A stretch of 64,000 nucleotides of DNA from CALKYB01 sp964510575. GTDB lineage: Bacteria; Bdellovibrionota_C; UBA2361; SZUA-149; CALKYB01. The stretch covers positions 41,747 to 105,746 of the forward strand of contig CAZECN010000005.1 of the NCBI GenBank assembly GCA_964510575.1, written 5' to 3'. Shown here in pieces: positions 8,925-17,026 of this stretch; within the stretch, counting starts at the first letter, position 1; each line of letters begins with the position of its first letter. A program made the position numbers and the translations under genes. Under the pieces are notes generated by a model. It ran no database searches and had not been told where the DNA came from. It worked only from the letters and a program-made list of their open reading frames with translations.

Positions 8925-9212
8925 ATGTCAGATAGAACGGTTAACTGTAAGAAATTGGGTAAGGAACTTCCAGGCCTTGCAGAAGCTCCTTTTGAAGGGG
9001 AGCTGGGACAGGAGATATTGGATAATGTTTCGCAGGAGGCATGGACTCTCTGGAATGATGATATGATGATTAAGGTCATCAATGAATATCGGCTTAACCT
9101 CGCTGACCAAGAGCATCATGATGTGCTTATTAAGCAAATGAGAGCATTTCTCGGTTTGGATGAAGGTGGAGAAGGGCTGCTCCAAGTCGAAAATCCTGAA
9201 CGAGGCCAGTAG
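8925..9212 (+). CDS. yggX: YggX-family Fe(2+)-trafficking / oxidative damage protection protein
   Basis: The 95-residue product is a clear YggX: it has CKKLGKELPGL at the N terminus, GELGQEILDNVSQEAW in the middle and INEYRLNLAD, which are the family signature blocks. YggX proteins protect iron-sulfur clusters and may handle labile iron in the cytoplasm. A ribosome binding site (AGGAAA) precedes ATG 8925. The C-terminal about 10 residues extend slightly beyond the usual about 90. The protease gene follows after 14 bp, so they probably form an operon. Confidence 0.95.
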   Translation: MSDRTVNCKKLGKELPGLAEAPFEGELGQEILDNVSQEAWTLWNDDMMIKVINEYRLNLADQEHHDVLIKQMRAFLGLDEGGEGLLQVENPERGQ

Positions 9213-9226
9213 TTGCCTCTGCCTTG

Positions 9227-11188
9227 ATGGCAACTGACTTTTTTCAAAAACAGGAAGCAGCAAAGGTAAATACCTTTTGGCTTGTCTCATGCCTGTTGCT
9301 GGGGCTCTTAGTTCTAAACCTAGCGATCTACTTGGCTGTTGTTGTCATTTTTACTCTTTTTAGATCTGGACCAGTAAGGGTCGATAGGTCTGGCGAGCTA
9401 GCTAGCTCTTTGTTTCAGCCTGATATTCTAGTTATTACGGTTCCTTTTATAACAGGGTTGATTGTTCTTTGCAGCCTTTACCGAATGTTCACATTGCGAG
9501 GTGGTGGTCAAAAAGTTGCTGAAGGACTTGGGGGAGTTCTTATTCACCCTGATACAACTGATGTTGAAGAGAAACGTCTTATCAATGTTGTCGAAGAGAT
9601 GGCTATTGCCTCAGGTATGCCAGTTCCTCCGGTTTATTACTTGCCTCGTGAAAGAGGTATAAACGCTTTTGCTGCAGGTTTTACCACGAGGGATGCTGTT
9701 ATAGGTGTCAATCGCGGAACTTTAAAGCATCTTACAAGGGATGAACTTCAAGGTGTGATTGCCCATGAATTTAGCCACATACTGAACGGAGATATGAGGC
9801 TTAATTTGAGGTTGATGGGAGTTCTATTCGGACTTATTGCCCTAGGTATTTTCGGGAGACTTTTGGTTAGAGTTAGTCAGCGCAGAAGTTGGGATGACAG
9901 AGACAATGGAACACCACATCTCTTAGTATTAGGGTTGGTGGTTTCAGTCCTTGGATATTTAGGCCACTTAGTTAGTTCTGTTATTAAAGCTGCAATTTCA
10001 AGACAAAGAGAATACCTAGCAGATGCCTCTGCAGTTCAGTTTACTCGTAGTCCCGATGGTATCGCTGGGGCGCTAAAAAAAATTGGAGGTTATGTTGAAA
10101 GCTCCAAGGTAGATAATCCTTCCGTTGAGGAAGCAAGTCACATGTTTTTTGCGCTTCCTGTTGTTCCGAGGTTTCAAAGATTATTTTCTACCCATCCACC
10201 TTTAGTTTCCCGAATTCAGGCCATTGACCCATTATTTGATGGTGAGTTTCCTGCCTTAGATGGTAAATCCTATTCATCGCAAAAATCTTTGGCTAGCAGT
10301 TTTTCTGGGGCTGAGTCTGCCAAGTTAGAGCCTGAACCATTGCTAGAACGAGTGGGTACTTTGGGTTGGGAACAAACTCTTCTTTCTAAGCAAATTATTG
10401 AATCAATTCCAATTGGCTTGAAGAGAGCTGCAGGAGAACCTCATGGGGCGTGTTCTTTAGTTTTTGCCTTATTGCTTGATGAGCAAGATCCTGAAGTTAT
10501 GAGAAAGCAACTTTCTGTCATAGATCAGAGGTTACCTTTTGGAATGTCTAGAGAGATTTCTGGTTTGATTGGGGATGCCCGGCAACTTAAGCCGGCTTTG
10601 AAACTTCCAGTTGTAGAGCTTGCTTTGTCTAGTTTAAGGCAATTGAGTCAATCTCAATATCTTGGTTTCAGTCAAATAGTTCGAGAGCTTGCTAGTTTAG
10701 ATAAAAATATTTCAGTCTTTGACTATGTGCTGCAGGTGATTTTGCTAAGAAGCTTGGAGCCAGTTTATAAAGGCCGAATATCAAAGAGGGTTAGGTATCG
10801 TTCGCTTTTCTCCCTAAAAAGGCAGGCAGCAACAGTTCTATCTGTTCTTTCAGCTGCGGCCACCAAACAAATAAATAATTCATCAGCCAGTGAACAGAGT
10901 ACACAGGCTTTAAAACGAAAAACTTTCCTTGCTGCGATTAGCCAGTTAGAAGAATTGGGTAAAAGTGATTTTCAAGATTTAGGCCTTTGTCTAAAGTCTC
11001 TAGATCAGGCTTTAGCGGCTTTAGCTCTGGCCTCACCAAGTATTAAGAAACGGGTGGTTGCTGCAGCGATCGCTTCTATTAACTTGGATCAACAGGTGAC
11101 TGTGATAGAGCTAGAATTGTTGCGAGCAGTTTGCGAGAGTTTGGACTGTCCGATACCACCTTTTATCCGAAATTTTAGAGATAGCTAA
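9227..11188 (+). CDS. M48-family membrane metalloprotease with a long helical, TerB-like C-terminal region
   Basis: Residues 1-330 form an HtpX-like zinc protease: two N-terminal membrane helices (about 17-44, 66-84), HEFSH at 180-184 with the zinc histidines, two further hydrophobic segments and REYLADASAV carrying the third ligand E262. HtpX itself is about 290 residues; this protein adds about 320. That part is alpha-helical, and its last 80 residues (RVVAAAIASINLDQQVTVIELELLRAVCESL) resemble TerB-like helical domains. Such long M48 proteins are known from other proteobacteria. It likely cleaves misfolded membrane proteins with the active site facing the cytoplasm. TTG 9224 is an alternative start; ATG 9227 is preferred. 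Confidence 0.85.
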   Translation: MATDFFQKQEAAKVNTFWLVSCLLLGLLVLNLAIYLAVVVIFTLFRSGPVRVDRSGELASSLFQPDILVITVPFITGLIVLCSLYRMFTLRGGGQKVAEGLGGVLIHPDTTDVEEKRLINVVEEMAIASGMPVPPVYYLPRERGINAFAAGFTTRDAVIGVNRGTLKHLTRDELQGVIAHEFSHILNGDMRLNLRLMGVLFGLIALGIFGRLLVRVSQRRSWDDRDNGTPHLLVLGLVVSVLGYLGHLVSSVIKAAISRQREYLADASAVQFTRSPDGIAGALKKIGGYVESSKVDNPSVEEASHMFFALPVVPRFQRLFSTHPPLVSRIQAIDPLFDGEFPALDGKSYSSQKSLASSFSGAESAKLEPEPLLERVGTLGWEQTLLSKQIIESIPIGLKRAAGEPHGACSLVFALLLDEQDPEVMRKQLSVIDQRLPFGMSREISGLIGDARQLKPALKLPVVELALSSLRQLSQSQYLGFSQIVRELASLDKNISVFDYVLQVILLRSLEPVYKGRISKRVRYRSLFSLKRQAATVLSVLSAAATKQINNSSASEQSTQALKRKTFLAAISQLEELGKSDFQDLGLCLKSLDQALAALALASPSIKKRVVAAAIASINLDQQVTVIELELLRAVCESLDCPIPPFIRNFRDS

Positions 11189-11194
11189 CGAAAT

Positions 11195-12214
11195 ATGTCT
11201 ATAGAAAAAGCAGATACTTTAGAATTTCAGGTTGAAGGTTATCAAGACCTAGAAGTGTCCACTCAAATAATTATCAAAGAAGCACTTGAGCGAGGACATT
11301 CTGTAGAAGTTCTAGATAGAGCCAATAATTTTATAAGAATTAAAAATGATGAGAAGTCAGAATTAATTCAGCAAGCCACCAAGACTCGACTCGATTCTTA
11401 TATGACCTACTTGGTTATGGAGAACAAAGTCATTACCAAACTGGTGCTTGGAGAGGCAGGGGTTAGGGTTCCAGCAGGAGGTCATTATGAGAGTTTTGAA
11501 GAAGCGTCTAAAAGTTTCGATAATTTCGATGGCCAAGACATAGTTATTAAGCCTGTTACAACTAATTTTGGCATTGGGGTTAATTTACTAAGTGCTCCTT
11601 TCTCCAAGGCTAAATTTGAAACTACTCTTAAATCCGCTTTTGAGCATGATAGCTCGGTTATAATTGAGAGCTTGGTGGAAGGAAAAGAATATCGTTTTCT
11701 AGTGATTGGTGGAAAAGTTCTAGCTGTATGTCATCGAGTTCCAGCTAATGTTGTTGGTGATGGTAAGCATACTCTCAAAGAACTGGTTGAAATAAAGAAT
11801 CAGGACCCTCGGCGTGGCAAGGGGCACAAAAAACCTCTTGAGTTAATTGATACCGGAGAGGTTGAAACTGCCTGCCTTAAAGACCAAGGTCATGACTGGA
11901 GTCACGTCCCCGAAGAGTCAGAGCAGGTATTTCTACGTGCGAACTCAAATATAAGCACTGGCGGAGACTCAATTGATTTCACTGATAAAGTGAATCAGGC
12001 CTATTTTGAAATTGCTGAAAAGGCCGCTACAGCTGTTGGAAGCGAGATCACTGGTATTGATATGATGATCAAGGATCCTTCCGAGAAGCCTCATTTCTCA
12101 AACCATGCTGTGATCGAGGCTAACTTCAACCCTGTGCTCTTTATTCATCAATACCCCTATCAGGGAGAAAATCGAGATGTTGGTGCAGCCGTCTTAGATC
12201 TTCTAGGTCTTTAA
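11195..12214 (+). CDS. Stand-alone ATP-grasp glutathione-synthetase domain of GshF type
   Basis: The 339-residue protein matches the C-terminal half of the bifunctional glutathione synthase GshF (GshAB) along its whole length. Shared blocks include STQIIIKEALERGHSVEVLDR, the ATP-grasp Lys region IVIKPVTTNFGIG, EYRFLVIGGKVLAVCHRVPANVVGDGKHT, FLRANSNISTGGDSIDFTD, GIDMMI and EANFNPVLFIHQYPY. GshF normally has an N-terminal glutamate-cysteine ligase of about 400 residues, absent here: the frame starts at ATG 11195, six bases after the protease stop. It probably ligates glycine to gamma-glutamylcysteine; a separate ligase would be needed. A cyanophycin-synthetase-like role is less likely because the match is specific to GshF. 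Confidence 0.85.
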   Translation: MSIEKADTLEFQVEGYQDLEVSTQIIIKEALERGHSVEVLDRANNFIRIKNDEKSELIQQATKTRLDSYMTYLVMENKVITKLVLGEAGVRVPAGGHYESFEEASKSFDNFDGQDIVIKPVTTNFGIGVNLLSAPFSKAKFETTLKSAFEHDSSVIIESLVEGKEYRFLVIGGKVLAVCHRVPANVVGDGKHTLKELVEIKNQDPRRGKGHKKPLELIDTGEVETACLKDQGHDWSHVPEESEQVFLRANSNISTGGDSIDFTDKVNQAYFEIAEKAATAVGSEITGIDMMIKDPSEKPHFSNHAVIEANFNPVLFIHQYPYQGENRDVGAAVLDLLGL

Positions 12215-12252
12215 GGTGGAGAGCTCGATTAGAGCTATCGCTATACTGCGCC

Positions 12253-12265
12253 TAAATATTAAATA
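12253..12265 (+). promoter_or_regulatory. 13-mer shared by the serA and serC upstream regions
   Basis: The sequence TAAATATTAAATA occurs 179 bp upstream of serA and again exactly at 15677-15689, upstream of serC. It contains the palindrome AATATT. It may be a common operator, although AT-rich words can recur by chance. Confidence 0.2.
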
Positions 12266-12443
12266 TTATCAGTTAATTTTGGCCATGAGCACGATAAAGA
12301 CCACAGCTGCCAAATTGTCCTAAAAAGTTGCAAAAAAATAGGTAGAGAGCTAAGTAGGGCGCGTAAATTAGTAGGAGATATTCTTATTAGTTCACAGCCC
12401 CGATTAGAAATAATTTGTTAATCCAGAACTGTTTATTATTTAC

Positions 12444-13673
12444 ATGTCCAATCCAGAAGCTTTTCCAGCTAGCAGTATTAAAGTCTTAGTTTTAGAGAAA
12501 ATTAACCAGAGTGCGGTAAACGTTTTCAAGGAAGCGGGCTACTCGGTTAGTGAAGTTCCTAAGTCCCTCGGTGAAGAAGAGTTGATGGAGCATATCGAGG
12601 ATGTTCATATTCTTTGTATCCGTTCTAAAACGAAAGTAACTGAGGCTCATATCGAGAAAGCTGGGAAGCTATTAGCGATTGGATGTTTCGGGGTCGGAAC
12701 CAACCAAGTTGCGAAAGATGCAGCTCTTGCAGCCGGTGTCCCAGTTTTTAATGCTCCTTTTGCTAGCACTAGAAGTGTAGCTGAGCTCGCTGTGGCTGGG
12801 GTGATGAACCTAGCCAGAAGACTGGGTGACTGTAATACCAACCTTCATAGCGGGCGCTGGGAAAAGTCGGCAGTTGGCTCTTTTGAAGTTCGTGACAAGG
12901 TGCTTGGAATAGTTGGTTACGGTCATATTGGTCAGCAGGTGGGTCTTTTAGCTGAGGCCCTAGGTTTAAGAGTAATCTTCAGTGATATGATGGCTCGTTT
13001 GCCTCTTGGGAACTCTAGGCAAGTTGAGTCGATGGATGCTGTTCTAAAAGAGGCTGACTTTGTTTCTCTTCATGTACCTGCGCAGCCAGGCGGAAAAAGC
13101 CTGATTGGCAAAGAAGAGTTGGCTAAGATGAAGAAAGGGAGCTACGTGCTAAACCTTAGTCGTGGAAGTCTTGTCGACGTTGCGGCTTTGAAGGAGTCTA
13201 TTGAGTCCGGCCATACGGCAGGTGCTATGCTCGATGTCTATCCGACTGAGCCGAGAACTGGTAGCGAAGACTTTTCGCCTGAGCTTAAAGGTGTAAAGAA
13301 TGCTTTTCTTACACCTCATGTTGGGGGTAGCACTGAAGAAGCTCAGAAGAATATCGGTATTGAAGTTGCTTCAACGCTGAGCAAGTATGTTAACACCGGA
13401 CAGTCTCATGGTTCAGTTAACTTTCCGCAAGTTCTCTTGCCGGCTTATCCAGATTCAAGCAGAATTCTAAATATTCACCAGAATGTTCCTGGTGTCTTGG
13501 GAGAAATCACTAAGCTCTGTAGCGAACTTTCAGTTAACATTGATAGCCAATATCTTAACACCAGAGGTGATATTGGTTACTTGGTAATGGATGTTGCTCC
13601 GGATAAGTCCAAGGATCTTTCTGAGAAGATAAAGGCTCTTCCAATGTCAATTAAGACTCGAGCCCTCTACTAA
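12444..13673 (+). CDS. serA: D-3-phosphoglycerate dehydrogenase with ACT domain
   Basis: SerA catalyses the first step of serine synthesis, oxidation of 3-phosphoglycerate to 3-phosphohydroxypyruvate with NAD. The 409-residue product has the length and layout of the E. coli-type enzyme: substrate domain, NAD fold with GYGHIGQQVG at about 155, catalytic Arg in NLSRGSLVD, Glu in LDVYPTEP and His in LTPHVGGSTEEAQ. The last about 70 residues form an ACT domain (ILNIHQNVPGVLGEIT), the serine feedback site. No Shine-Dalgarno sequence precedes ATG 12444, but TATTAT at 12434-12439 does, so the mRNA may be leaderless. A strong terminator follows. Confidence 0.96.
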   Translation: MSNPEAFPASSIKVLVLEKINQSAVNVFKEAGYSVSEVPKSLGEEELMEHIEDVHILCIRSKTKVTEAHIEKAGKLLAIGCFGVGTNQVAKDAALAAGVPVFNAPFASTRSVAELAVAGVMNLARRLGDCNTNLHSGRWEKSAVGSFEVRDKVLGIVGYGHIGQQVGLLAEALGLRVIFSDMMARLPLGNSRQVESMDAVLKEADFVSLHVPAQPGGKSLIGKEELAKMKKGSYVLNLSRGSLVDVAALKESIESGHTAGAMLDVYPTEPRTGSEDFSPELKGVKNAFLTPHVGGSTEEAQKNIGIEVASTLSKYVNTGQSHGSVNFPQVLLPAYPDSSRILNIHQNVPGVLGEITKLCSELSVNIDSQYLNTRGDIGYLVMDVAPDKSKDLSEKIKALPMSIKTRALY

Positions 13674-13684
13674 GCTTGGTTCTT

Positions 13685-13728
13685 TTAGCCTCTGGGTAGT
13701 AATCTATCCAGAGGCTAAGTTTTCTTTT
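13685..13728. terminator. Terminator between serA and the convergent HAD phosphatase gene
   Basis: TTAGCCTCTGG (13685-13695) pairs with CCAGAGGCTAA (13708-13718) around a short loop and is followed by a T-rich tract. It serves serA on the plus strand and may also act on the convergent transcript that ends at 13727. Confidence 0.85.
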
Positions 13729-14488
13729 AAGATAGAGAGTGGTTTTTTAAGTAAAGAGAGAAAGCTTCAAGCTCTCTTACTTCAAAGCCTAGCTCCAAAG
13801 CTTGTTCAGCGTCGGCTGGACCAGTAAAACCCCAGTTAGCGAGTATCCCATTAAATTTGATATCCAAGTTCTCTTTGGCAAATTTGCTAAGTTCAGTTAG
13901 GTTTTTGATAGAGTCGTCTATAAACTCTATCTGGCTAACTGGAAACCTACCCACGATTTTAACTAGATTTTCTTGTTTAGTGACCCCACCGTCTCCTGAG
14001 TAAATATTACTAGGGTTAAGAAAAAGACCAGAGTGCTTGCATGCGCGTAGGACAGAGTCACTGTTCTTGTTGGTTAACAGTAAGATTTCAGAGGCTTTCT
14101 TAACTGCTTCTTTCCAGAGAGGTTGATAAACAGAATTTAGTGCTAGCCAAAGTGACTCGTCCTTTTCAATCAAACGCTGACGCGCTTCGAAAAAATCTTT
14201 CGTTCTGCTCTTTAAGCTCGCCTTCTGTCCTTCGACAATTGACAAGTATTCTTCTTTTGAGAAAAGGCTGCCATTTGAAGGTTTTGTTCCACCGAGTAAG
14301 GCATTGGCTAAAAGTATAAAATCTCCAGCCGGTTGGCAGTGAAAACGATTTAGTCGAAGTAGTTCTACGTAGTATTTTGGGAGTTCACCTAAGCTCTCAA
14401 TGGTTTCACCGGTTGCGGCGTTGTAGCCGGTGAGAACCACGTCATCGAGGGAGTTTAGGAGAACTCCATCAAAATCAAGAACTAACAT
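13727..14488 (-). CDS. HAD-superfamily phosphatase, candidate phosphoserine phosphatase
   Basis: All four HAD motifs are present: DFDGVLLNS with the nucleophile D5 and acid D7, LLLTNKN with T139, K171 and the metal acids D191/D192 in IEFIDDS. The cap of about 110 residues lies between motifs I and II (C1 position). The gene follows serC by 21 bp in the same direction and converges on serA, so SerA and SerC, the first two serine enzymes, flank it. No serB is seen in the window. I infer that this protein could dephosphorylate phosphoserine, but it does not carry a typical SerB sequence and other HAD substrates are possible. No homologue-specific motif allows a firmer call. Confidence 0.7.
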   Translation of the reverse strand: MLVLDFDGVLLNSLDDVVLTGYNAATGETIESLGELPKYYVELLRLNRFHCQPAGDFILLANALLGGTKPSNGSLFSKEEYLSIVEGQKASLKSRTKDFFEARQRLIEKDESLWLALNSVYQPLWKEAVKKASEILLLTNKNSDSVLRACKHSGLFLNPSNIYSGDGGVTKQENLVKIVGRFPVSQIEFIDDSIKNLTELSKFAKENLDIKFNGILANWGFTGPADAEQALELGFEVRELEAFSLYLKNHSLS

Positions 14489-14509
14489 GGCTGCTGATTC
14501 TCAGACAGA

Positions 14510-15595
14510 CTAGCTGTGAGCTTCGGCGAACTGCCCCATGAATTTTACAAGCTCTTCAACTCCCTCTTTCGGGAAGGCATTGTAAATGCTGGCTCGAACA
14601 CCACCGACACTTCTATGACCTTTAAGGCCATTAAAGCCAGATTCTCCGGCAACTTTAATGAACTCTGCTTCTAAGTTTTCGTCTTTCAACCTGAAGCAAA
14701 CATTCATAACAGAGCGTGATTCTTTTTCAGCTGTGCCAGCATAGAAATCATTGCCATCTATATAGTCATATAAAATAGCAGCTTTTTCTCTATTCCTAGC
14801 TTCCATTTTATCTAGACCACCTTGGTCCTTAAGCCATTTTAGAACCTCTCCCACCACATAGATTGGGAAAGCCGGTGGAGTATTGGAGAGAGAGGCTCCT
14901 TCCACGAAAGTTCTGTAGTCCAACATTTTAGGTAAGCTCTCGGGAGCTCTCTCCAGTAAATCTTTTCTAATGATTGCAATGGTGACTCCAGCAGGCCCAA
15001 GGTTCTTTTGAGCACCTGCGTATATTAGGCCGTATTTACTAACGTCTAGTTTTTTATGGAGAAAATCAGAAGAGGCATCGCAAACTAGAACATTACCTGC
15101 AGCATCAGGTTCGTTTTGATACTGAGTTCCAAAAATTGTGTTGTTGCTAGTAAAATGAAGATAGGAAGCATTTTGTGGAACATCTAGGTTCTTCGGTAAG
15201 TAGCTGAAGTTTTTGTCTTCAGAAGATCCAGCAACCTGAGTTTCAGTGAATCGTTTGGCTTCTGCCAATGCTTTCTTAGACCAGCTTCCAGTAACCACAT
15301 AACTGGCCGCTCCGCCATCAGCTTTAGCTAGGTTCATTGGAACCATTGAAAATTGATTAGTAGCTCCTCCGGTAGTGAAGACCACGGCATAGTCACTGCC
15401 AATTCCAAGAAGCTCTCTGAGATTAGCTTCACAGTCCTCAATGATTTGCTTAAATTGAGGTCCTCGGTGAGAGAGTTCCATTACGCCCATTCCACAACCA
15501 TCGAAATTTAAGAGATTATCTCTAACTTTTTCGACTACTTTAACTGGAAGGACAGCAGGTCCCGCACTGAAGTTATAGATTCTTTTGTGGTCCAT
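14510..15595 (-). CDS. serC: Phosphoserine aminotransferase
   Basis: SerC transaminates 3-phosphohydroxypyruvate to O-phosphoserine with glutamate as donor and PLP as cofactor; in some bacteria it also acts in pyridoxal phosphate synthesis. The 361-residue product starts with IYNFSAGPAVLP, carries MELSHRG, the PLP lysine in YAGAQKNLGPAGVT (about K197) and the C-terminal GHRSVGGVRASIYNA block. Length is typical (about 360). It leads a two-gene unit with the HAD phosphatase. TATACC lies six bases before the ATG and no ribosome binding site is close, again suggesting a very short leader. Confidence 0.96.
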   Translation of the reverse strand: MDHKRIYNFSAGPAVLPVKVVEKVRDNLLNFDGCGMGVMELSHRGPQFKQIIEDCEANLRELLGIGSDYAVVFTTGGATNQFSMVPMNLAKADGGAASYVVTGSWSKKALAEAKRFTETQVAGSSEDKNFSYLPKNLDVPQNASYLHFTSNNTIFGTQYQNEPDAAGNVLVCDASSDFLHKKLDVSKYGLIYAGAQKNLGPAGVTIAIIRKDLLERAPESLPKMLDYRTFVEGASLSNTPPAFPIYVVGEVLKWLKDQGGLDKMEARNREKAAILYDYIDGNDFYAGTAEKESRSVMNVCFRLKDENLEAEFIKVAGESGFNGLKGHRSVGGVRASIYNAFPKEGVEELVKFMGQFAEAHS

Positions 15596-15712
15596 AGTAT
15601 TGGTATATTTCCTAGGTTAGATCATCTACTGGGCTCAGGAACCGCATACTACCTAATCACCCGAAAAGGTAAATGCTAAATATTAAATAGCTAGCTGTTG
15701 AAAGGCTTAGGC

Positions 15713-16165
15713 CTAGTTTTTTTGTGGGAATTGAACAAATTCTAGAAGGACTTCTGTACCTATTGGGAATTCCTCATTACCCCTTGGGTGGGTAAAGAAT
15801 ACAGCGTGTCCCGCAGCACCTTTTCTTATTCCCCCGGGAGCCATTCGAACTCCCTGCTCTTGCAGCCATTTGTAAGCTGACTCAAGGTCGTCGACCCAAA
15901 AGCCTATGTGATTAAGAGCTGGCTGGTCAGGACGAGGTTTCTTGTTAGGATCGATTGGCTCCATTAAATCGATTTCAACGGTGGCTAGTCCTTCGCCTAC
16001 AGAGCAAATAGTTTCGTCTACATTCTCTTTTTCGGAACGATAGCTGCCATCTACTTTTAGACCGAGAATATCGCAAAAAATATTCTCAAGAGATGCTTTG
16101 GACTTAGAGCCTATGGCAATCTGTTGAATACCAAGAATTTTGAATGGTCGCTTTTCGTCTGACAT
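15713..16165 (-). CDS. VOC-superfamily (glyoxalase/dioxygenase fold) protein
   Basis: The 150-residue product has two beta-alpha-beta-beta-beta halves typical of the vicinal oxygen chelate fold: QQIAIGSKSKASLENIFCDILGL at the start and ALNHIGFWVDDLESAYKWLQEQG in the second half, ending with EVLLEFVQ. The histidine in NHIGF and the Glu in LLEFVQ are candidate metal ligands. Relatives include methylmalonyl-CoA epimerase and glyoxalase I, but the GIRKGAAGHAVFFTHPRG block belongs to an uncharacterised branch. The reaction is not known. It lies upstream of serC in the same direction, about 115 bp apart, probably as a separate unit. Confidence 0.75.
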   Translation of the reverse strand: MSDEKRPFKILGIQQIAIGSKSKASLENIFCDILGLKVDGSYRSEKENVDETICSVGEGLATVEIDLMEPIDPNKKPRPDQPALNHIGFWVDDLESAYKWLQEQGVRMAPGGIRKGAAGHAVFFTHPRGNEEFPIGTEVLLEFVQFPQKN

Positions 16166-16228
16166 GTTAGGAAGGTTAGCGAGGATCTCCAGTTTAATCT
16201 AGCTAAAGAATCACAGAAGGATTGTCTG

Positions 16229-16843
16229 ATGAAAAATTTTCTCTTACTTAGCTCAATTATTTTCTTTTTTTGCATTGAAGAAGATGTTCATGCTCAGTGC
16301 AAGAACTCTGAGTTTTCGATTGAAATAGAGAAAAAAGATGCTGAGGCAGGGGCCTTGGGGAATTTCTGGGGCAGTAAGAACTCGCTAAATGCTATAGTGA
16401 TGCAAGTCGTGGATAAGTCTTTTAAGGGTTTTTCCTCTGCAAAGCCTGAGGGCTGCGGAGAAAAATGTTCTAGTTCTGAAGCTCAAAAGAGAATCAGAGT
16501 GACACCTACCTCGAGATTGTCTGACTATGCAGAAAAGGAAGCCTGTCAAAAATACTTAGATCAAACAACTAGCTCCCCTATACATTTTGTCTCACCAGAT
16601 TTTTCCAACAAAGATGAGTTTGGAGAATGGTTTGCTGATTTATCTCAAGGTAAAGGCCAGGCTGGAAAAAAGCTCTACCGGCTTTGTCCAGGTAAATGCA
16701 GTCCATCTTATTCAGTGGTTCTTGAGGATAAGGAAGCTAATAACTACCTAGCCAAAGTTTCAGCAGTTTGTGGGCATGCTAGAAACAAGTCTGATAACAA
16801 GTATCAGGTCATTTCAGAATACTTTTGGCAATGTAAGGAATAG
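16229..16843 (+). CDS. Secreted cysteine-containing protein of unknown function
   Basis: The 204-residue product has an N-terminal signal peptide (hydrophobic LLLSSIIFFFC, likely cleaved after VHAQ) and about ten cysteines in the mature part, including pairs CGEKC and CPGKC that suggest disulfides in the periplasm. No family is recognised. A ribosome binding site (AAGGAT) precedes ATG 16229. It is transcribed alone and is followed by the hairpin-rich island at 16844-17151. Confidence 0.6.
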   Translation: MKNFLLLSSIIFFFCIEEDVHAQCKNSEFSIEIEKKDAEAGALGNFWGSKNSLNAIVMQVVDKSFKGFSSAKPEGCGEKCSSSEAQKRIRVTPTSRLSDYAEKEACQKYLDQTTSSPIHFVSPDFSNKDEFGEWFADLSQGKGQAGKKLYRLCPGKCSPSYSVVLEDKEANNYLAKVSAVCGHARNKSDNKYQVISEYFWQCKE

Positions 16844-16844
16844 T

Positions 16845-16992
16845 TATACTGAAACCATTTTAAATTTCGTGTTTGGCTAAAGCTTACATGAGGTTTCAGT
16901 ATACGCTTTGCGTAAGCAAAGCCACTAGACTCATATATCTCGTCTAAAAATATGCTGAGAAGCGCAGCTTCGCAAGAAAATCATAAGATCCA
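16845..16992 (-). ncRNA. Candidate small RNA transcribed from the island promoter
   Basis: Transcription from the promoter at 16999-17026 would begin near 16992 and run leftwards through the 5-bp and 7-bp hairpins and the 12-bp inverted repeat ending at 16845. The resulting RNA of about 150 nt would be highly folded. No T-run terminator is seen at its end, so the 3' boundary is a guess. It could continue as antisense RNA into the gene at 16229-16843. Confidence 0.25.
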
Positions 16993-16998
16993 GTGAAA

Positions 16999-17026
16999 AT
17001 TCTAAGATTACAACTTTTTTTGTCAA
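16999..17026 (-). promoter_or_regulatory. Near-consensus promoter inside the hairpin island
   Basis: On the minus strand TTGACA (17026-17021) is a perfect -35 box and TAGAAT (17004-16999) matches the -10 consensus at 5 of 6 positions, with a 16-bp spacer that begins with an A6 tract. No protein gene lies downstream in that direction; only the 3' end of an opposing gene. Confidence 0.5.
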
